A stretch of DNA of 58,543 bases from positions 1-58,543 of the forward strand of contig JACPVX010000081.1 in assembly GCA_016191555.1 (NCBI GenBank), in the 5' to 3' direction. A model generated the notes under the pieces. It ran no database searches. It was not told the DNA's origin and saw only the letters and a list, made by a program, of their open reading frames with translations. This DNA is from Bacteroidota bacterium. GTDB lineage: Bacteria > Bacteroidota > Bacteroidia > Cytophagales > Cyclobacteriaceae. Each line of letters begins with the position of its first letter. Positions within the stretch are counted from its first letter, which is position 1. A program made the translations under genes and the position numbers. Of this stretch, positions 51,305 to 58,543 are shown piece after piece.

Positions 51305-51733
51305 TCATTTAACTTTCAACTCATCCTGTCTCTCCAATTCTTTAGCCATTGTTTTTATAAAGCCAACCTTATCCTTTTTCACCTCTTTAAGCATTGCCTT
51401 TCTGTCGTCAGGAATAGTGAAATACTTCTCTGCCCATAAATTTATTTCAATCATTACCGGAAGTAAGTCGATTCCTTTTCGGGTTAACCTATATAGCACC
51501 TTTGCTTTACTATCCGGGTGCTCTAACTTTTCAATGATTTTGTTTTCTTCCAGTGCTAGTAGTCGTGAGGCTAGAATATTGGTGGCAATCCCCTCCGCGG
51601 ACTTCAGAAAATCACCATATGTACATTCTTTTGCTAACATCAGGTCTCTGACAATGAGTAGAGACCACCTGTCACCCCATATATCAAGGGAACAGCTAAC
51701 AGGGCAATCTGAGCGTTTTTTGACCTTTTTCAT
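51305..51733 (-). CDS. HxlR-family regulator of the redox operon
   Basis: A 142-residue HxlR regulator from ATG 51733; a longer frame upstream runs across the operators and is not protein-like. RSDCPVSCSLDIWGDRWSLL holds Cys10 of the redox CPV motif, then TYGDFLKSAEGIATNILASR and KVLYRLTRKGIDLLP. Divergent to SDR, hydrolase and quinone-reductase-like genes, with two perfect operators between them. It very likely represses both directions. Confidence 0.9.
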   Translation of the reverse strand: MKKVKKRSDCPVSCSLDIWGDRWSLLIVRDLMLAKECTYGDFLKSAEGIATNILASRLLALEENKIIEKLEHPDSKAKVLYRLTRKGIDLLPVMIEINLWAEKYFTIPDDRKAMLKEVKKDKVGFIKTMAKELERQDELKVK

Positions 51734-51748
51734 AAATATTTCTATTGC

Positions 51749-51800
51749 ACTTGCAATATGCAAGTAATATGATATACATTTGTACTTGCATTCTGCAAGT
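51749..51800. promoter_or_regulatory. Two identical HxlR operators over a -7 promoter
   Basis: ACTTGCA-N3-TGCAAGT occurs twice, at 51749-51765 and 51784-51800. The -7 box TACATTTG (51775-51782) lies between them, and a TTG at 51751 is at -33 spacing inside the first operator. Binding would block RNA polymerase on the plus-strand operon and cover the divergent regulator promoter. Confidence 0.75.
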
Positions 51801-51821
51801 AAAAATAACGAACAGGAAATT

Positions 51822-52628
51822 ATGAAACAAACAATTTTAGTAACGGGAGCATCGTCAGGCTTTGGTTTATTAGTCGCAACCAAGCTACATGAAAGTGGTT
51901 ACAAGGTCATTGGTACCAGCCGTAACCCTGAGAAGTACTTAGGAAAGTTGCCTTTCAAAATGGTGGCCTTAGACCTTGATTCAGAACATTCCATCAACAC
52001 CTTTTCCGAAAGATTATTTCAGGAAATTCCAAAGTTGGATATCCTTATCAACAATGCAGGATTTTTAGTATCAGGCATTGCGGAAGAAATACCTATTGAG
52101 TTAGGCAAGCAACAATTTGAAACTAACTTTTGGGGGACTATCAAAGTAACCAATGCTATTCTACCGCATTTTAGAAAAGAAAAAGCTGGTAAAATCATTA
52201 CCGTAAGTTCCATCGTAGGTTTGGTGGCTTTTCCGAATGCTGCTTATTACGCAGCATCTAAGCATGCTTTGGAAGGCTACTTTAAGGCATTACGCTATGA
52301 GCTAAATGAATTTAATATCAGTGTCGCCATGATTGAACCATCTGCTTTTAAAACAAGCATCATGGACAATTCATCTTCTCCTATAAATAAAATTACGGAT
52401 TACAATGCTTTAAGAGGCAAGATTGAAAAGTTCACAATTGAATTAATTAAAAGTGCCGAAGACCCAATCATCGTTGCAAATAAAGTTCTTAACGTAGTCC
52501 AGGCTGCTAAGCCTAAATTCAGAAACGTTGTTGGCAAGGGCACTAATGTGCTGATTAATCTACAACACTTTGCCTACGGGATTTTAGAAAGAAATGTTCT
52601 CAATAAATTAAATAAAACTAAGGAATGA
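51822..52628 (+). CDS. Short-chain dehydrogenase/reductase
   Basis: A 268-residue classical SDR: TILVTGASSGFGLLVATKL (cofactor-binding TGASSGFG), DILINNAGFLVSG, KIITVSSIVGLVAFPNAAYYAASKHALEGY with catalytic Ser, Tyr and Lys (YxxxK). ATG 51822 follows GGAAATT. It overlaps the next gene's start by four bases (ATGA). First gene of the three-gene redox operon under the HxlR regulator; the substrate is unknown, and NADP preference cannot be read safely. Confidence 0.9.
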   Translation: MKQTILVTGASSGFGLLVATKLHESGYKVIGTSRNPEKYLGKLPFKMVALDLDSEHSINTFSERLFQEIPKLDILINNAGFLVSGIAEEIPIELGKQQFETNFWGTIKVTNAILPHFRKEKAGKIITVSSIVGLVAFPNAAYYAASKHALEGYFKALRYELNEFNISVAMIEPSAFKTSIMDNSSSPINKITDYNALRGKIEKFTIELIKSAEDPIIVANKVLNVVQAAKPKFRNVVGKGTNVLINLQHFAYGILERNVLNKLNKTKE

Positions 52629-53539
52629 AAAATGTATTTCTTCTAACAATCTTAATGCTGGTAAAAATGACAACAACAAATGCACAAAGCAACAATGCCG
52701 CGGCAAAGTACACCTACGCAACAGTTCCCACACAGTTTGTGGAAGCAAACGGTATTAAAGTCGCTTACCGTTCTTATGGAAAAACAGAAGACGTACCTGT
52801 AATTTATTTTAATCACCTAACGGCAAATCTTGATAATTGCGACCCTAGAATCATGGATGCCATTGCAGCACATCGCCAGATAATTTCATTTGACTATCGT
52901 GGTATTGGTGCCACGACCGGTAAACAGGGAGAAAGTATTGCTGATATGGCCAAAGATGGTATCGCATTTATCCATGCCTTGGGTTACAATCAGGTAGATA
53001 TTGTGGCATTCTCCATGGGTGGATTTATTACTCAGGAAATACTTTTAGTAGAGCCACAACTTGTTCGGAAAGCAATATTGGCAGGTACTGGCCCAAGAGG
53101 CGGTGCAGGCATACCTGATGTTGTCGGCAAAACGTATAGTGATATTTTGAAAGGATTATTCACGTTCAGAGACCCTAAGTTTTACTTGTTTTTCAATCAA
53201 GACAAAATTGGGAAGGCAGCTGCTAAGGATTTCTTAGGCAGATTAAAAGAGAGAAAAGTAAACCGCGATGAAAAAGTAAAATTGTACACTTTAAAGAAAC
53301 AAATGAAAGCTATTAAAGATTGGGGAAATGAGAAGCCTATGGATTTAAGTGTTTTCAAACTTCCTGTATTTATTGCCAATGGCGATAATGACAGAATGGT
53401 ACCTTCTCCTTTATCCAATGATATGGTGGAGCGGTTCCCGAATGCGGAATTAAAAATTTATCCTAATTCAGGACATGGTGGCATTTTTCAATACCATGTA
53501 GAGTTCATTTCACAAGCCGTTGCATTTTTAACTAAATAA
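52625..53539 (+). CDS. Exported alpha/beta-hydrolase
   Basis: A 304-residue hydrolase with a signal peptide (VFLLTILMLVKMTTTNAQ). Catalytic triad: nucleophile Ser130 in VAFSMGG, acid Asp256 (or Asp254) in GDNDRMVP, and His284 in NSGHGGIFQ. The cap region lies between about 150 and 240. Similar to bromoperoxidase/esterase-like hydrolases. Second gene, coupled to the SDR by a 4-nt overlap, and 10 nt before the oxidoreductase. Export of the middle member of a redox operon is notable; the operon may detoxify an exogenous compound (inferred). Confidence 0.88.
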   Translation: MKNVFLLTILMLVKMTTTNAQSNNAAAKYTYATVPTQFVEANGIKVAYRSYGKTEDVPVIYFNHLTANLDNCDPRIMDAIAAHRQIISFDYRGIGATTGKQGESIADMAKDGIAFIHALGYNQVDIVAFSMGGFITQEILLVEPQLVRKAILAGTGPRGGAGIPDVVGKTYSDILKGLFTFRDPKFYLFFNQDKIGKAAAKDFLGRLKERKVNRDEKVKLYTLKKQMKAIKDWGNEKPMDLSVFKLPVFIANGDNDRMVPSPLSNDMVERFPNAELKIYPNSGHGGIFQYHVEFISQAVAFLTK

Positions 53540-53549
53540 AAGTGAAGTA

Positions 53550-54551
53550 ATGAAAGCATTTATAGTCAAGCGCTACGGTAAAAAGGAAAAATTATTCCTT
53601 ACAGAAACAGCAGAACCTGAAGTAAAGGAAAAGGATGTATTAGTGCAAATACATGCAGCAGGTGTAAACCAGTTAGATTTCAAAATCAGGGATGGTGAAT
53701 TCAAAATATTTTTACCATACAAACCGCCATTTGTATTGGGTCACGATGTGGCTGGTGTTGTTACAAAGGTGGGTTCAAAAGTAAGCAAGTTCAAAGTTGG
53801 CGATGAGATTTACGCAAGACCTGCCGACCACAGGATAGGAACTTTTGCTGAGTTCATTTCAATACATGAAAATGATATTGCCATTAAACCTAAAAATCTA
53901 TCTATGCAAGAGGCTGCTTCTATACCCTTGGTTGGATTAACGGTATGGCAGGCACTCATTGAAAAAGCAAACCTGAAAAAGGGGCAGAAAGTCTTCATTC
54001 AAGCTGGCTCAGGTGGTGTTGGCACCTTTGCCATTCAGTTAGCAAAGCATATGGGTGCAACAGTGGCTACAACAACAAGTGCGGAAAATTTTGATTTAGT
54101 AAAAAATCTAGGTGCAGATGTTGTCATCGACTATAAAAAGGATGATTTTGAAAACATACTGAAAGAGTATGATGTGGTGCTCAATAGTCAGGATAAGAAC
54201 TCACTTGAAAAATCGCTGCGGGTGCTAAAGCCTGGTGGGAAGGTTATTTCTATTTCTGGTCCGCCTGACTCTGATTTTGCAGAGCAAATTCATACCAATT
54301 GGTTCTTAAGAACTATTATGAGAATTTTAAGTGCTGGTGTTAGGAAAAAAGCAAAGCGACTTGGGGTAAGCTTCTCATTTCTTTTTATGAGGGCGGAGGG
54401 AAATCAATTACGACAAATTACCTCGCTTATCGAGTCGGGGGCTATTCGTCCGGTTATTGACAAAGTATTTCCTTTCGAAGCCACCAATGAAGCCATCGCT
54501 TATGTAGAAAGCGGACGAGCAAAAGGAAAGGTAATTGTCAAAGTAATGTAA
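53550..54551 (+). CDS. MDR-superfamily NADP-dependent oxidoreductase (quinone-reductase-like)
   Basis: A 333-residue zinc-independent medium-chain dehydrogenase/reductase. GroES-like N-terminus (VLVQIHAAGVNQLDFKIRDG, FVLGHDVAGVVTKVGSKVSK) and Rossmann domain with KVFIQAGSGGVGTFAIQLAK. No structural zinc cysteines seen. Typical of NADPH:quinone oxidoreductase (QOR) or enoyl-reductase-like enzymes. Last gene of the operon, 10 nt after the hydrolase. Confidence 0.9.
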   Translation: MKAFIVKRYGKKEKLFLTETAEPEVKEKDVLVQIHAAGVNQLDFKIRDGEFKIFLPYKPPFVLGHDVAGVVTKVGSKVSKFKVGDEIYARPADHRIGTFAEFISIHENDIAIKPKNLSMQEAASIPLVGLTVWQALIEKANLKKGQKVFIQAGSGGVGTFAIQLAKHMGATVATTTSAENFDLVKNLGADVVIDYKKDDFENILKEYDVVLNSQDKNSLEKSLRVLKPGGKVISISGPPDSDFAEQIHTNWFLRTIMRILSAGVRKKAKRLGVSFSFLFMRAEGNQLRQITSLIESGAIRPVIDKVFPFEATNEAIAYVESGRAKGKVIVKVM

Positions 54552-54714
54552 TTACACCTTCATTTCTGCAGTGGGGGATTTGGCTCTTGCAATAGCTTTG
54601 GATTCGCGATGGGTGTGAGCGGCTATGGCATGTGTCAAATCGAAGATTCATAATCTCCATAAAAATTTAAAGCAATTCCGAATAAATGCGCAGGGCAATT
54701 CGAAGCACAATCTT

Positions 54715-54741
54715 CTTAAAAATGCCCCGCTGCTTGCGGGG
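54715..54741 (-). terminator. Minus-strand terminator
   Basis: CCCCGC / GCGGGG with a 5-nt loop; on the minus strand it continues into ATTTTTAAG. It is not placed to stop any intact minus-strand gene nearby and may be a remnant of a cassette. Confidence 0.45.
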
Positions 54742-54782
54742 TAAACTCTGGGTCGGCTGTATTACTTTTTAACCTAGTACAC

Positions 54783-54884
54783 GTTCAACAGAGGCTTACA
54801 GCGAACCCCAGCCAAACAAGCGAAATGCTTCGTAGTGGGTTTGGTGCGTGGCTGTGCTTCGTTTAAGCCTTATATGTTGTGGGC
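54783..54884 (-). repeat. attC-like site G
   Basis: 102 bp, near-copy of site F. On the minus strand it begins GCCCACAAC (R''-like) and ends GTTGAAC (fits GTTRRRY). It follows the stop of the gene at 54900. The start of that gene's unit (GTTGTGGGCAATGCC at 55380) recurs inverted at this site's R'' end (GGCACAGCCCACAAC), 13 of 15 bases identical. Confidence 0.65.
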
Positions 54885-54899
54885 TGTGCCTCCTTCACT

Positions 54900-55343
54900 T
54901 CAGCTTTCTTTTGATGTCGCTACTTTGGTTTTAAAGTCGAGTAGTTGTCCAGTGTATTTTTTTGTAAACATGTACGTCAATTGTTCAAAAACCCTTGGCA
55001 TAAAGTCGACCTTTTTTATTGTTCCGTTCTTGGCCAATATCTCAATTTCAAAAAATGGGTCGAATGTTAATATATTTCCCTCATTTATTGATTTGATGTC
55101 CTTAAGCTCATAAGTCTGTGTTGTCCGCCAGTTGTAGATATAAACATTTTTGTCGTCATAACTGACCTGTTGAATTTTAATCACTAAAAGCATTGGTAAA
55201 ATCATTATTACCATGAAGAATGTTCGTGGGTCATTTGAGTCGATGAATATGAATATCATCAGTCCGACAAATATTAAAGTCCAAATTGTCGGGAAAACTA
55301 TTTTATAAAAGACTGTCAGTTGGCTTGTCAATAATTTCTTCAT
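54900..55343 (-). CDS. Cassette gene: two-helix membrane protein
   Basis: A 147-residue protein from ATG 55343; twelve upstream codons in frame run into the cassette boundary. Two membrane helices (FPTIWTLIFVGLMIFIFIDS and FFMVIMILPMLLVIKI, about residues 17-36 and 43-58) precede a beta-rich domain (VSYDDKNVYIYNWRTTQTYE, ILTFDPFFEIEILAKNGTIK). The layout parallels the cassette protein at 47261. No named family. Flanked by attC-like boundaries on both sides. Confidence 0.7.
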   Translation of the reverse strand: MKKLLTSQLTVFYKIVFPTIWTLIFVGLMIFIFIDSNDPRTFFMVIMILPMLLVIKIQQVSYDDKNVYIYNWRTTQTYELKDIKSINEGNILTFDPFFEIEILAKNGTIKKVDFMPRVFEQLTYMFTKKYTGQLLDFKTKVATSKES

Positions 55344-55371
55344 TCGAACTCTAAATTTGTCGGGCGGCATT

Positions 55372-55675
55372 GCCCACAACTATTGTATTAATGCACCGTA
55401 TGGCACATATACACCCAATTCCCGGTGCATATATGCCACAAGATTCTCCTTATCACATAATCAAATTTCACCAATCCCTGCCACACCTGCAAAAAAAGTC
55501 TTGTCGTAAAAACTCTACGGAACCCCGTAGAGTTTTTATCTGTTTTTAACTTTTTTCATAGGTCAGATAGAATCGCCATGCAGGTAAGATACATGATTCG
55601 GTGTTTCTGAAGGCGATTTAATGACAAGAAATGACGCATAGTCCCGCCTGCTTGCCACAAGCTATTGTTATGCAC
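55372..55675 (-). repeat. Long attC-like boundary H with inner hairpins
   Basis: The R''-like GTGCATAAC lies at 55675-55667 and an R'-like GTTGTGGGC at 55380-55372, 304 bp apart. The segment at 55630-55672 resembles the matching part of site D (GACGC.TAGTC.CGCC.GCTTG, CAAGCTATTGTT). Within it lie a terminator (55507-55538) and a second stem (TGGCACATATACACC at 55401-55415 facing GGTGCATATATGCCA at 55424-55438). Probably an attC enlarged by inserted sequence. Confidence 0.4.
55507..55538 (-). terminator. Strong terminator downstream of the serine hydrolase gene
   Basis: TAAAAACTCTACGG / CCGTAGAGTTTTTA, a perfect 14-bp stem with a 4-nt loop, with T tracts in both directions. It lies 151 nt after the stop of the gene at 55689. 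Confidence 0.85.
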
Positions 55676-55688
55676 AGTGCCATTCGTC

Positions 55689-57194
55689 CTATTTGTTGTC
55701 AACCTTTCTTAATTCCTCTTTAAAATAGTAGTAAAAGCCCGAGCGCGGCAAAACTTTGATTGCATGTCTCAAGTTTTGTACTGCCAATTCCTTATTACCC
55801 AATTTAGCATATGTCACTCCTAAAAAGCCGTAAGCACGGCCCATTGATGGATTTAGTTCAATCACAAATTTAAAAACATCTAATGCTTCATTATGCATCC
55901 CCTGATTCAACAGAAGTCTGCCGGGATAAATCATTGCACCTTCGTCATCATTCCAATTAAAATGCTTTCTCTGGGACGAGTCAGCCTTAGTTTGGTAGTA
56001 AAACTGCTTTGCTTTCTCAATACCCTCTTTTATCAACACCTCAGCAAATGCATATCCAATCGGACGAGTAATTACTTTGGGGTCTTTTCCCAGTACGCAA
56101 TCCAGAACAGCGTAAGCAAACTCATCGGTTCTAGACTGTTCAAAATTGCTAACTACTGCAACTGAAATATTTTTTTCTGGAACGAGGAGGAAAAAACTAT
56201 TGAATCCTGTGTCGCCACCGGAATGGCTTACTGTTTGAAGTCCATTGTAGTTTTCCAAGAACCAACTTACGCCAACTTTTGGTTGTGTTGTGTCGGCTAC
56301 ATGAACAGAGTTAGTCCAAAGCAGATTATAGGAGGATTCAGCAAGAATTTGCTTCCCCTTGTATTTTCCTCTGTTAAGATTTGCAATTCCATAGTGTGTC
56401 ATTTCCAGAACGCTTGAATTCAGTGTACTGCTTGGTGCATGAATACGGTTGTAAGGATAAACGTCACTAACAATCGGCTTGCCTTTCCAAATGTGGCCCT
56501 TCACTCTTAGTGAGTCTGGTATCTCGGAATAGAAGAAGCTTGTATGTTCCATCTCTAACGGATGTAAGATATTTTCTTTTACATATGTCTCAAATGGAAC
56601 TCCCGAAACCTTTGTTATCACAACGCCAAGTATCTCAAAGGCATTATTGCTGTACGACCAGTCCTTACCTGCAGAAAAAAGCATTTCATCATTTTCCAAA
56701 CTCTTAACGAATCGTTCGGGTGCTGCATCATCATTTTGAGGTTTGTCCCATTCATAATCGTCAACGTCACCAATTCCAGACGTATGATTTAGCATTTGTC
56801 GTATTGTGATATCCTGATAGTCGCCCTTCTTTTGTTTAAAATAAGGTAAATAGTGGATCAACTTTTCGTCAAGATTAATTTTACCCTGCTCCACCAGTTG
56901 AATCATGGCAGTCGCTACAAATGTTTTTGAAACAGAAGCCCAATGAAAATCATACGTTACCTTCATCGGTTCTTTCGTGTCCAAGTTCCGATAGCCAAAT
57001 GCGGATTGATATATTATTGAGTCATTCCTTGTTACAGCAATTGATAGTCCGGGAATGTTAAGTAGGGTCACGGATTCTCCAAGAAAGTTGTCAATTTTCT
57101 TAGTTAATACGTTTTTGTCGGCAACTTCTTTTGGATGTTGATTACATGTCGTCAGCAGACAAATGCAGACGAAAAAGAGAATGACGTTTTTCAT
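55689..57194 (-). CDS. Beta-lactamase-family serine hydrolase lipoprotein with TPR end
   Basis: A 501-residue lipoprotein (signal ILFFVCICLLTTC, lipobox LTTC, Cys17). Serine hydrolase fold of the class C beta-lactamase/D-aminopeptidase type: SVSK with nucleophile Ser87 and Lys90, YSNNAFEILG (YxN motif), and HSGGDTGF as the KTG-like element. The last ~90 residues contain tetratricopeptide-like repeats (EALDVFKFVIELNPSMGRAY, ELAVQNLRHAIKVL). Such proteins are esterases or peptidases more often than lactamases. It precedes attC-like boundary H, so may be a cassette gene, unusually large; its 5' boundary is not visible before the IS. Confidence 0.87.
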   Translation of the reverse strand: MKNVILFFVCICLLTTCNQHPKEVADKNVLTKKIDNFLGESVTLLNIPGLSIAVTRNDSIIYQSAFGYRNLDTKEPMKVTYDFHWASVSKTFVATAMIQLVEQGKINLDEKLIHYLPYFKQKKGDYQDITIRQMLNHTSGIGDVDDYEWDKPQNDDAAPERFVKSLENDEMLFSAGKDWSYSNNAFEILGVVITKVSGVPFETYVKENILHPLEMEHTSFFYSEIPDSLRVKGHIWKGKPIVSDVYPYNRIHAPSSTLNSSVLEMTHYGIANLNRGKYKGKQILAESSYNLLWTNSVHVADTTQPKVGVSWFLENYNGLQTVSHSGGDTGFNSFFLLVPEKNISVAVVSNFEQSRTDEFAYAVLDCVLGKDPKVITRPIGYAFAEVLIKEGIEKAKQFYYQTKADSSQRKHFNWNDDEGAMIYPGRLLLNQGMHNEALDVFKFVIELNPSMGRAYGFLGVTYAKLGNKELAVQNLRHAIKVLPRSGFYYYFKEELRKVDNK

Positions 57195-57290
57195 GGCCTA
57201 AATAAATTTTCAAGTTGTTCGTCTGTCTGGTTATGTAAGCTCCCCTAAAGTTCGGCCATTTGAAAGTTGAATACAAATGTTCAATTTTAA

Positions 57291-57566
57291 ATGGTTAATA
57301 TGAAAAAGTCAAAATTCACAGAAACACAGATCGTAAAAGCGATCCAAGACCACGAAGCTGGTCGCAAGGCAGAAGACATCTGCCGGGAATTGGGTATCAC
57401 CACAGCCTCATTTTATAAGTGGCGCCAGCGCTACGGAGGCATGGAGGTGAGCGATGTCAAGAAGATGAAGGAGTTGGAGGAAGAGAACTCTCGTCTAAAA
57501 AAGATGTATGCCAACTTGAGTCTTGTTCACGAAGCACTTAAGGATGCGGTGGCAAAAAAGCTGTAA
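57291..57566 (+). CDS. IS3 OrfA (helix-turn-helix)
   Basis: A 91-residue protein; ATG at 57291 or 57300. SKFTETQIVKAIQDHEAGRK and DICRELGITTASFYKWRQRY give the helix-turn-helix, then a leucine-zipper-like end (ELEEENSRLKKMYANLSLVH). It binds the IS ends. Its frame ends in GCA AAA AAG CTG TAA: the A-AAA-AAG heptamer at 57554-57560 is in the right phase for a -1 shift into OrfB, producing the OrfAB transposase. Confidence 0.92.
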   Translation: MVNMKKSKFTETQIVKAIQDHEAGRKAEDICRELGITTASFYKWRQRYGGMEVSDVKKMKELEEENSRLKKMYANLSLVHEALKDAVAKKL

Positions 57567-57583
57567 CGCCTGATGAGAAGGGC

Positions 57584-58381
57584 ATGCTGGTTCAGTTCAT
57601 GATTGAAGAACATGGAGTGAGCAAGCGTCAGGCGTGTCAGGCATTAAGTGTGCCCAGAAGTACATATCAGTATATTCCGAAGCCTAAGAATGATGTTCCT
57701 ATTATTAACGAACTTGAAGAGTTGGTAAGTAAGCATCCTGCGATTGGATTCTGGCAGTCGTATTATCGGATTAGGCGTAAAGGGTTCATCTGGAATTTCA
57801 AACGAATTTACCGAGTGTATACAGGATTGCAGTTGAACATCCGTAGGAGATTTAAGAAGCGATTGCCTACCCGCGTGAAACAAGCGTTATTTCAACCGCA
57901 TTCTGTCAACGAAGTATGGTCAATTGATTTTATGAGCGATAGTTTGTGGGATGGTCGTAAATACAGATTACTAAACATTGTAGATGATTTCAATAGACAA
58001 GTACTTGCTATGGAGGCAGATCTATCCTTACCAGCATTACGGGTGGTTCGAGTGCTAGAGTATTTAAAAGAGTTCAGAGGATTGCCCCAAATGATCCGAG
58101 TCGACAATGGTCCGGAGTTTATTTCTCACACCTTGGATGAATGGTGTCGTCAGCACGAGATCAGCTTGACCTATATTCAACCGGGCAAGCCAATGCAAAA
58201 CGGGTATGTAGAGCGTTGCAATGGAAGCATTCGCAAGGAGTTATTGAATGCCAATGTATTTTATTCGCTAAAAGAAGTTCGCGAAAAGATGGAGGAGTGG
58301 ATGTTTGATTATAATAATCATCGTCCGCATAAATCGCTTGGTTATCGTGCTCCTATTGATTTGTTAGAAGCTATTCACTGA
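57584..58381 (+). CDS. IS3 OrfB (DDE transposase domain)
   Basis: The catalytic half, 265 residues if started at ATG 57584, normally made as OrfAB by -1 frameshifting at 57554-57560. The joint reads K-K-A-V-T-P-D-E-K-G before the ATG. rve-type integrase core: NEVWSIDFMSD (first Asp), RVDNGPEFISHTLDEW (second Asp), NGYVERCNGSIRKELL (Glu), then DYNNHRPHKSLGYRAP, typical of the IS3 family (IS407-like). No frameshift or missing catalytic residue, so the element may be active. Confidence 0.93.
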   Translation: MLVQFMIEEHGVSKRQACQALSVPRSTYQYIPKPKNDVPIINELEELVSKHPAIGFWQSYYRIRRKGFIWNFKRIYRVYTGLQLNIRRRFKKRLPTRVKQALFQPHSVNEVWSIDFMSDSLWDGRKYRLLNIVDDFNRQVLAMEADLSLPALRVVRVLEYLKEFRGLPQMIRVDNGPEFISHTLDEWCRQHEISLTYIQPGKPMQNGYVERCNGSIRKELLNANVFYSLKEVREKMEEWMFDYNNHRPHKSLGYRAPIDLLEAIH

Positions 58382-58543
58382 TTTTTTAAAACACGATGAC
58401 AAAAGTAACTTTACAATCAACAGGTAAGCGGAAGCAAGCTCTGCTGGAGAGCAACTTGCCAGGAATATCCTGTTCGACTGGAATGGTCAAAGAGAGAGTT
58501 GGCATCACCAACCTCTCTTTTCAAATGGTCATTCCAAGAGTAG

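Larger units (their letters stand above)
57236..58543 (+). mobile_element. IS3-family insertion sequence (right end beyond window)
   Basis: Starts near TGTAAGCTCCCCTAAAG and includes GGCCATTTGAAAG (57252-57264) in its left terminal repeat. The last bases of the window contain CTTTTCAAATGGTCATTCC, whose complement pairs with GGCCATTTGAAAG, so the right inverted repeat runs to the window edge with a few bases outside. It encodes OrfA and OrfB and follows the serine hydrolase gene's 5' region. Confidence 0.85.

Noticed and set aside
57583..58381. OrfB as an independent gene from ATG 57584
   Set aside because: The in-phase A6G slippery site and the -1 frame relation favour an OrfAB fusion; the ATG-started form is kept only as the catalytic half.

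Overview
The window reads as chromosome of a Bacteroidota bacterium, most likely order Cytophagales. The signs are a very long gingipain-like protein with a type IX secretion sorting domain (porU2-like), OmpA/PD40 proteins, a VPS10/sortilin-type BNR-repeat protein, many signal peptides and lipoboxes, and repeated use of the Bacteroidota -7 promoter box TAnnTTTG. No rRNA, tRNA or CRISPR array was seen. All family names come from reading motifs by eye; no database was searched.

Layout. 1-0.7 kb: 21-bp tandem repeats and gene-free DNA with copies of a dispersed intergenic repeat that recurs up to 9.7 kb. 0.7-10.2 kb: small accessory genes (SnoaL-like, YdeI-like, AraC + VOC pair), two HxlR/oxidoreductase modules each with inverted-repeat operators, secreted proteins (DUF1080-like and others) and a DUF4258-like protein. 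10.2-17.0 kb: a TrhA-type membrane protein, a methyltransferase, a MaoC/SRPBCC/SET operon, a DUF1295-type membrane enzyme and a Tat-exported PLP enzyme. 17.1-22.4 kb: a tight five-gene operon with two coiled-coil proteins, a membrane-anchored binding protein fused to an OmpA peptidoglycan-binding domain, an ABC permease and an ABC ATPase; this is one of two candidate undescribed systems. 22.4-32 kb: ECF sigma factor with putative anti-sigma factor, porU2-like protein, VPS10-like protein. 32-46.6 kb: MFS transporter, a translationally coupled pair of sensor-kinase proteins of which the first lacks an ATPase domain, cystathionine synthase/lyase, E2 acyltransferase, CinA, a prokaryotic pentameric ligand-gated channel homologue, a cytochrome-b-like protein, an OmpA/PD40 protein and an amidohydrolase.

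46.7-57.2 kb is a different kind of DNA: small genes of unknown function, nearly all on the minus strand, each followed at its 3' end by a 100-180 bp imperfect palindrome with integron attC logic (RYYYAAC-like start, GTTRRRY-like end). For four units the first bases match, in inverted orientation, the sequence just after the gene, with 17-18 bp repeats carrying one mismatch in the two best cases. That is the arrangement expected of gene cassettes that circularise. No integrase lies in the window, so this looks like a CALIN (cluster of attC sites lacking an integrase) or a distal part of a chromosomal integron. It is interrupted by a plus-strand gene (48.3-49.0 kb) and by a redox operon (HxlR / SDR / alpha-beta hydrolase / quinone-reductase-like) between two nearly identical attC-like sites. 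An IS3-family element with a programmed -1 frameshift closes the window.
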